Positions 32,092 to 32,458 of a stretch of 32,458 bases of DNA are shown here, in pieces. The stretch lies in contig JASHOC010000304.1 in NCBI GenBank assembly GCA_030041305.1, forward strand, positions 1 to 32,458, in the 5' to 3' direction. A program made the translations under genes and the position numbers. The notes under the pieces are model-generated. The model saw only the letters and a list, made by a program, of their open reading frames with translations. It ran no database searches and was not told the origin of the DNA. Source of the DNA: Acidobacteriaceae bacterium. Lineage in GTDB: Bacteria; Acidobacteriota; Terriglobia; Terriglobales; Acidobacteriaceae. Every line of letters begins with the position of its first letter. Within the stretch, counting starts at the first letter, position 1.

Positions 32092-32458
32092 CTAGAGGAT
32101 TCTCCAGTCATGCCAGAATCCCATCGAACAGAGCCGGACGTAGAGATCGGCAAACGCCACCCAGAACAGGCTCGCCCACGCCCACGACTTATGTCGCGCG
32201 TTTAAGCGGCTCACGAACTGGTAGACTCTGCGCCGTCCAGGATGTTCCGAGATTCGGTCGAATGTCCCTCCGATCAGGTGCCGGAAAGCATGGCACCCGA
32301 AGACATATCCGCCGAGAAGGAAGACATTCAGCGAGAGAACGAGACTCCCCATCCCGATCCCAAATCCGTCCGGAAAAAAGAAAGACCGCACTGAGTCATA
32401 GGCCAGAAAACCCCAAATGACATATGAGAGTCGCAGGAAATAGCGGTGAAGATTCTGC
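32092..32458 (-). CDS. sdhC: Succinate dehydrogenase membrane anchor SdhC, C-terminal part (5' end outside window)
   Basis: About 121 residues are visible, running from the window edge to a TAG next to the sdhA start. Three hydrophobic helices appear, in LSYVIWGFLAYD, LVLSLNVFLLGGYVFGCHAF and SLFWVAFADLYVRLC. The HAFRHLIGG segment has histidines that could ligate haem b. It anchors SdhAB to the membrane and reduces quinone. A GTG at 32391 could be misread as a start, but the open frame and a further helix extend upstream of it, so the gene is treated as cut by the edge. Identity comes from membrane character plus the sdhAB neighbours. Confidence 0.85.
   Translation of the reverse strand, partial: QNLHRYFLRLSYVIWGFLAYDSVRSFFFPDGFGIGMGSLVLSLNVFLLGGYVFGCHAFRHLIGGTFDRISEHPGRRRVYQFVSRLNARHKSWAWASLFWVAFADLYVRLCSMGFWHDWRIL

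Noticed and set aside
30859..32205. 448-residue open frame on the + strand opposite sdhA
   Set aside because: It is fully antisense to intact sdhA and lacks any recognisable domain or ribosome site.

Overview
The window looks like a chromosomal segment of a GC-rich Gram-negative bacterium, most probably an Acidobacteriota (Terriglobia-type). The inference rests on four things: a large Oar-like TonB-dependent receptor with an N-terminal carboxypeptidase-regulatory domain, a DUF1592/DUF1552 pair, a PilMNO(P) locus joined to a Gly-rich pseudopilin, and a HutF-type histidine pathway. The taxonomy is inferred from gene content only. No tRNA, rRNA, CRISPR array, transposase, integrase or phage gene was seen.

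Layout. (1) Positions 1-3799 (+): type IV pilus/type II secretion-like inner-membrane assembly genes, pilM (5' cut)-pilN-pilO-pilP-like, then a pseudopilin with long Gly/Ser/Asn-rich segments. (2) 3802-6034 (-): family 4 uracil-DNA glycosylase behind coaBC, only 4 bp apart. (3) 6193-16705 (-): a histidine-utilisation cluster, read hutI, M20 deacylase, hutF, hutH, TauE/SafE permease, HisC-like aminotransferase, hutU, hutD. HutH, HutU, HutI and HutF together convert histidine to N-formylglutamate. No HutG deformylase is present, and the M20 enzyme is a candidate for the last step. A long palindrome with two co-centred pairs of perfect arms lies across the 3' end of hutD. (4) 16775-23485 (-): a tightly spaced four-gene run of secreted or periplasmic proteins: creatininase-family, DUF1592 cytochrome-like, DUF1552 and ankyrin-repeat. 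(5) 23800-27573 (-): a 1257-residue TonB-dependent receptor with direct repeats and dyads upstream. (6) 28059-28810 (-): a truncated, frameshifted remnant of a QcrB-type cytochrome b. (7) 28972-29487 (+): a small TPR-like protein. (8) 29523-32458 (-): sdhC (cut by the window edge)-sdhA-sdhB.

How they fit together: the pil genes build a pilus or secretion platform. The hut genes turn histidine into glutamate, ammonia and a one-carbon acid, feeding the TCA cycle, of which succinate dehydrogenase is a part. The creatininase/DUF1592/DUF1552/ankyrin run beside an outer-membrane receptor is the best candidate for an undescribed envelope system, but its substrate cannot be read from sequence. The Hut cluster with a substituted last step and an unassigned permease and aminotransferase is the second candidate.
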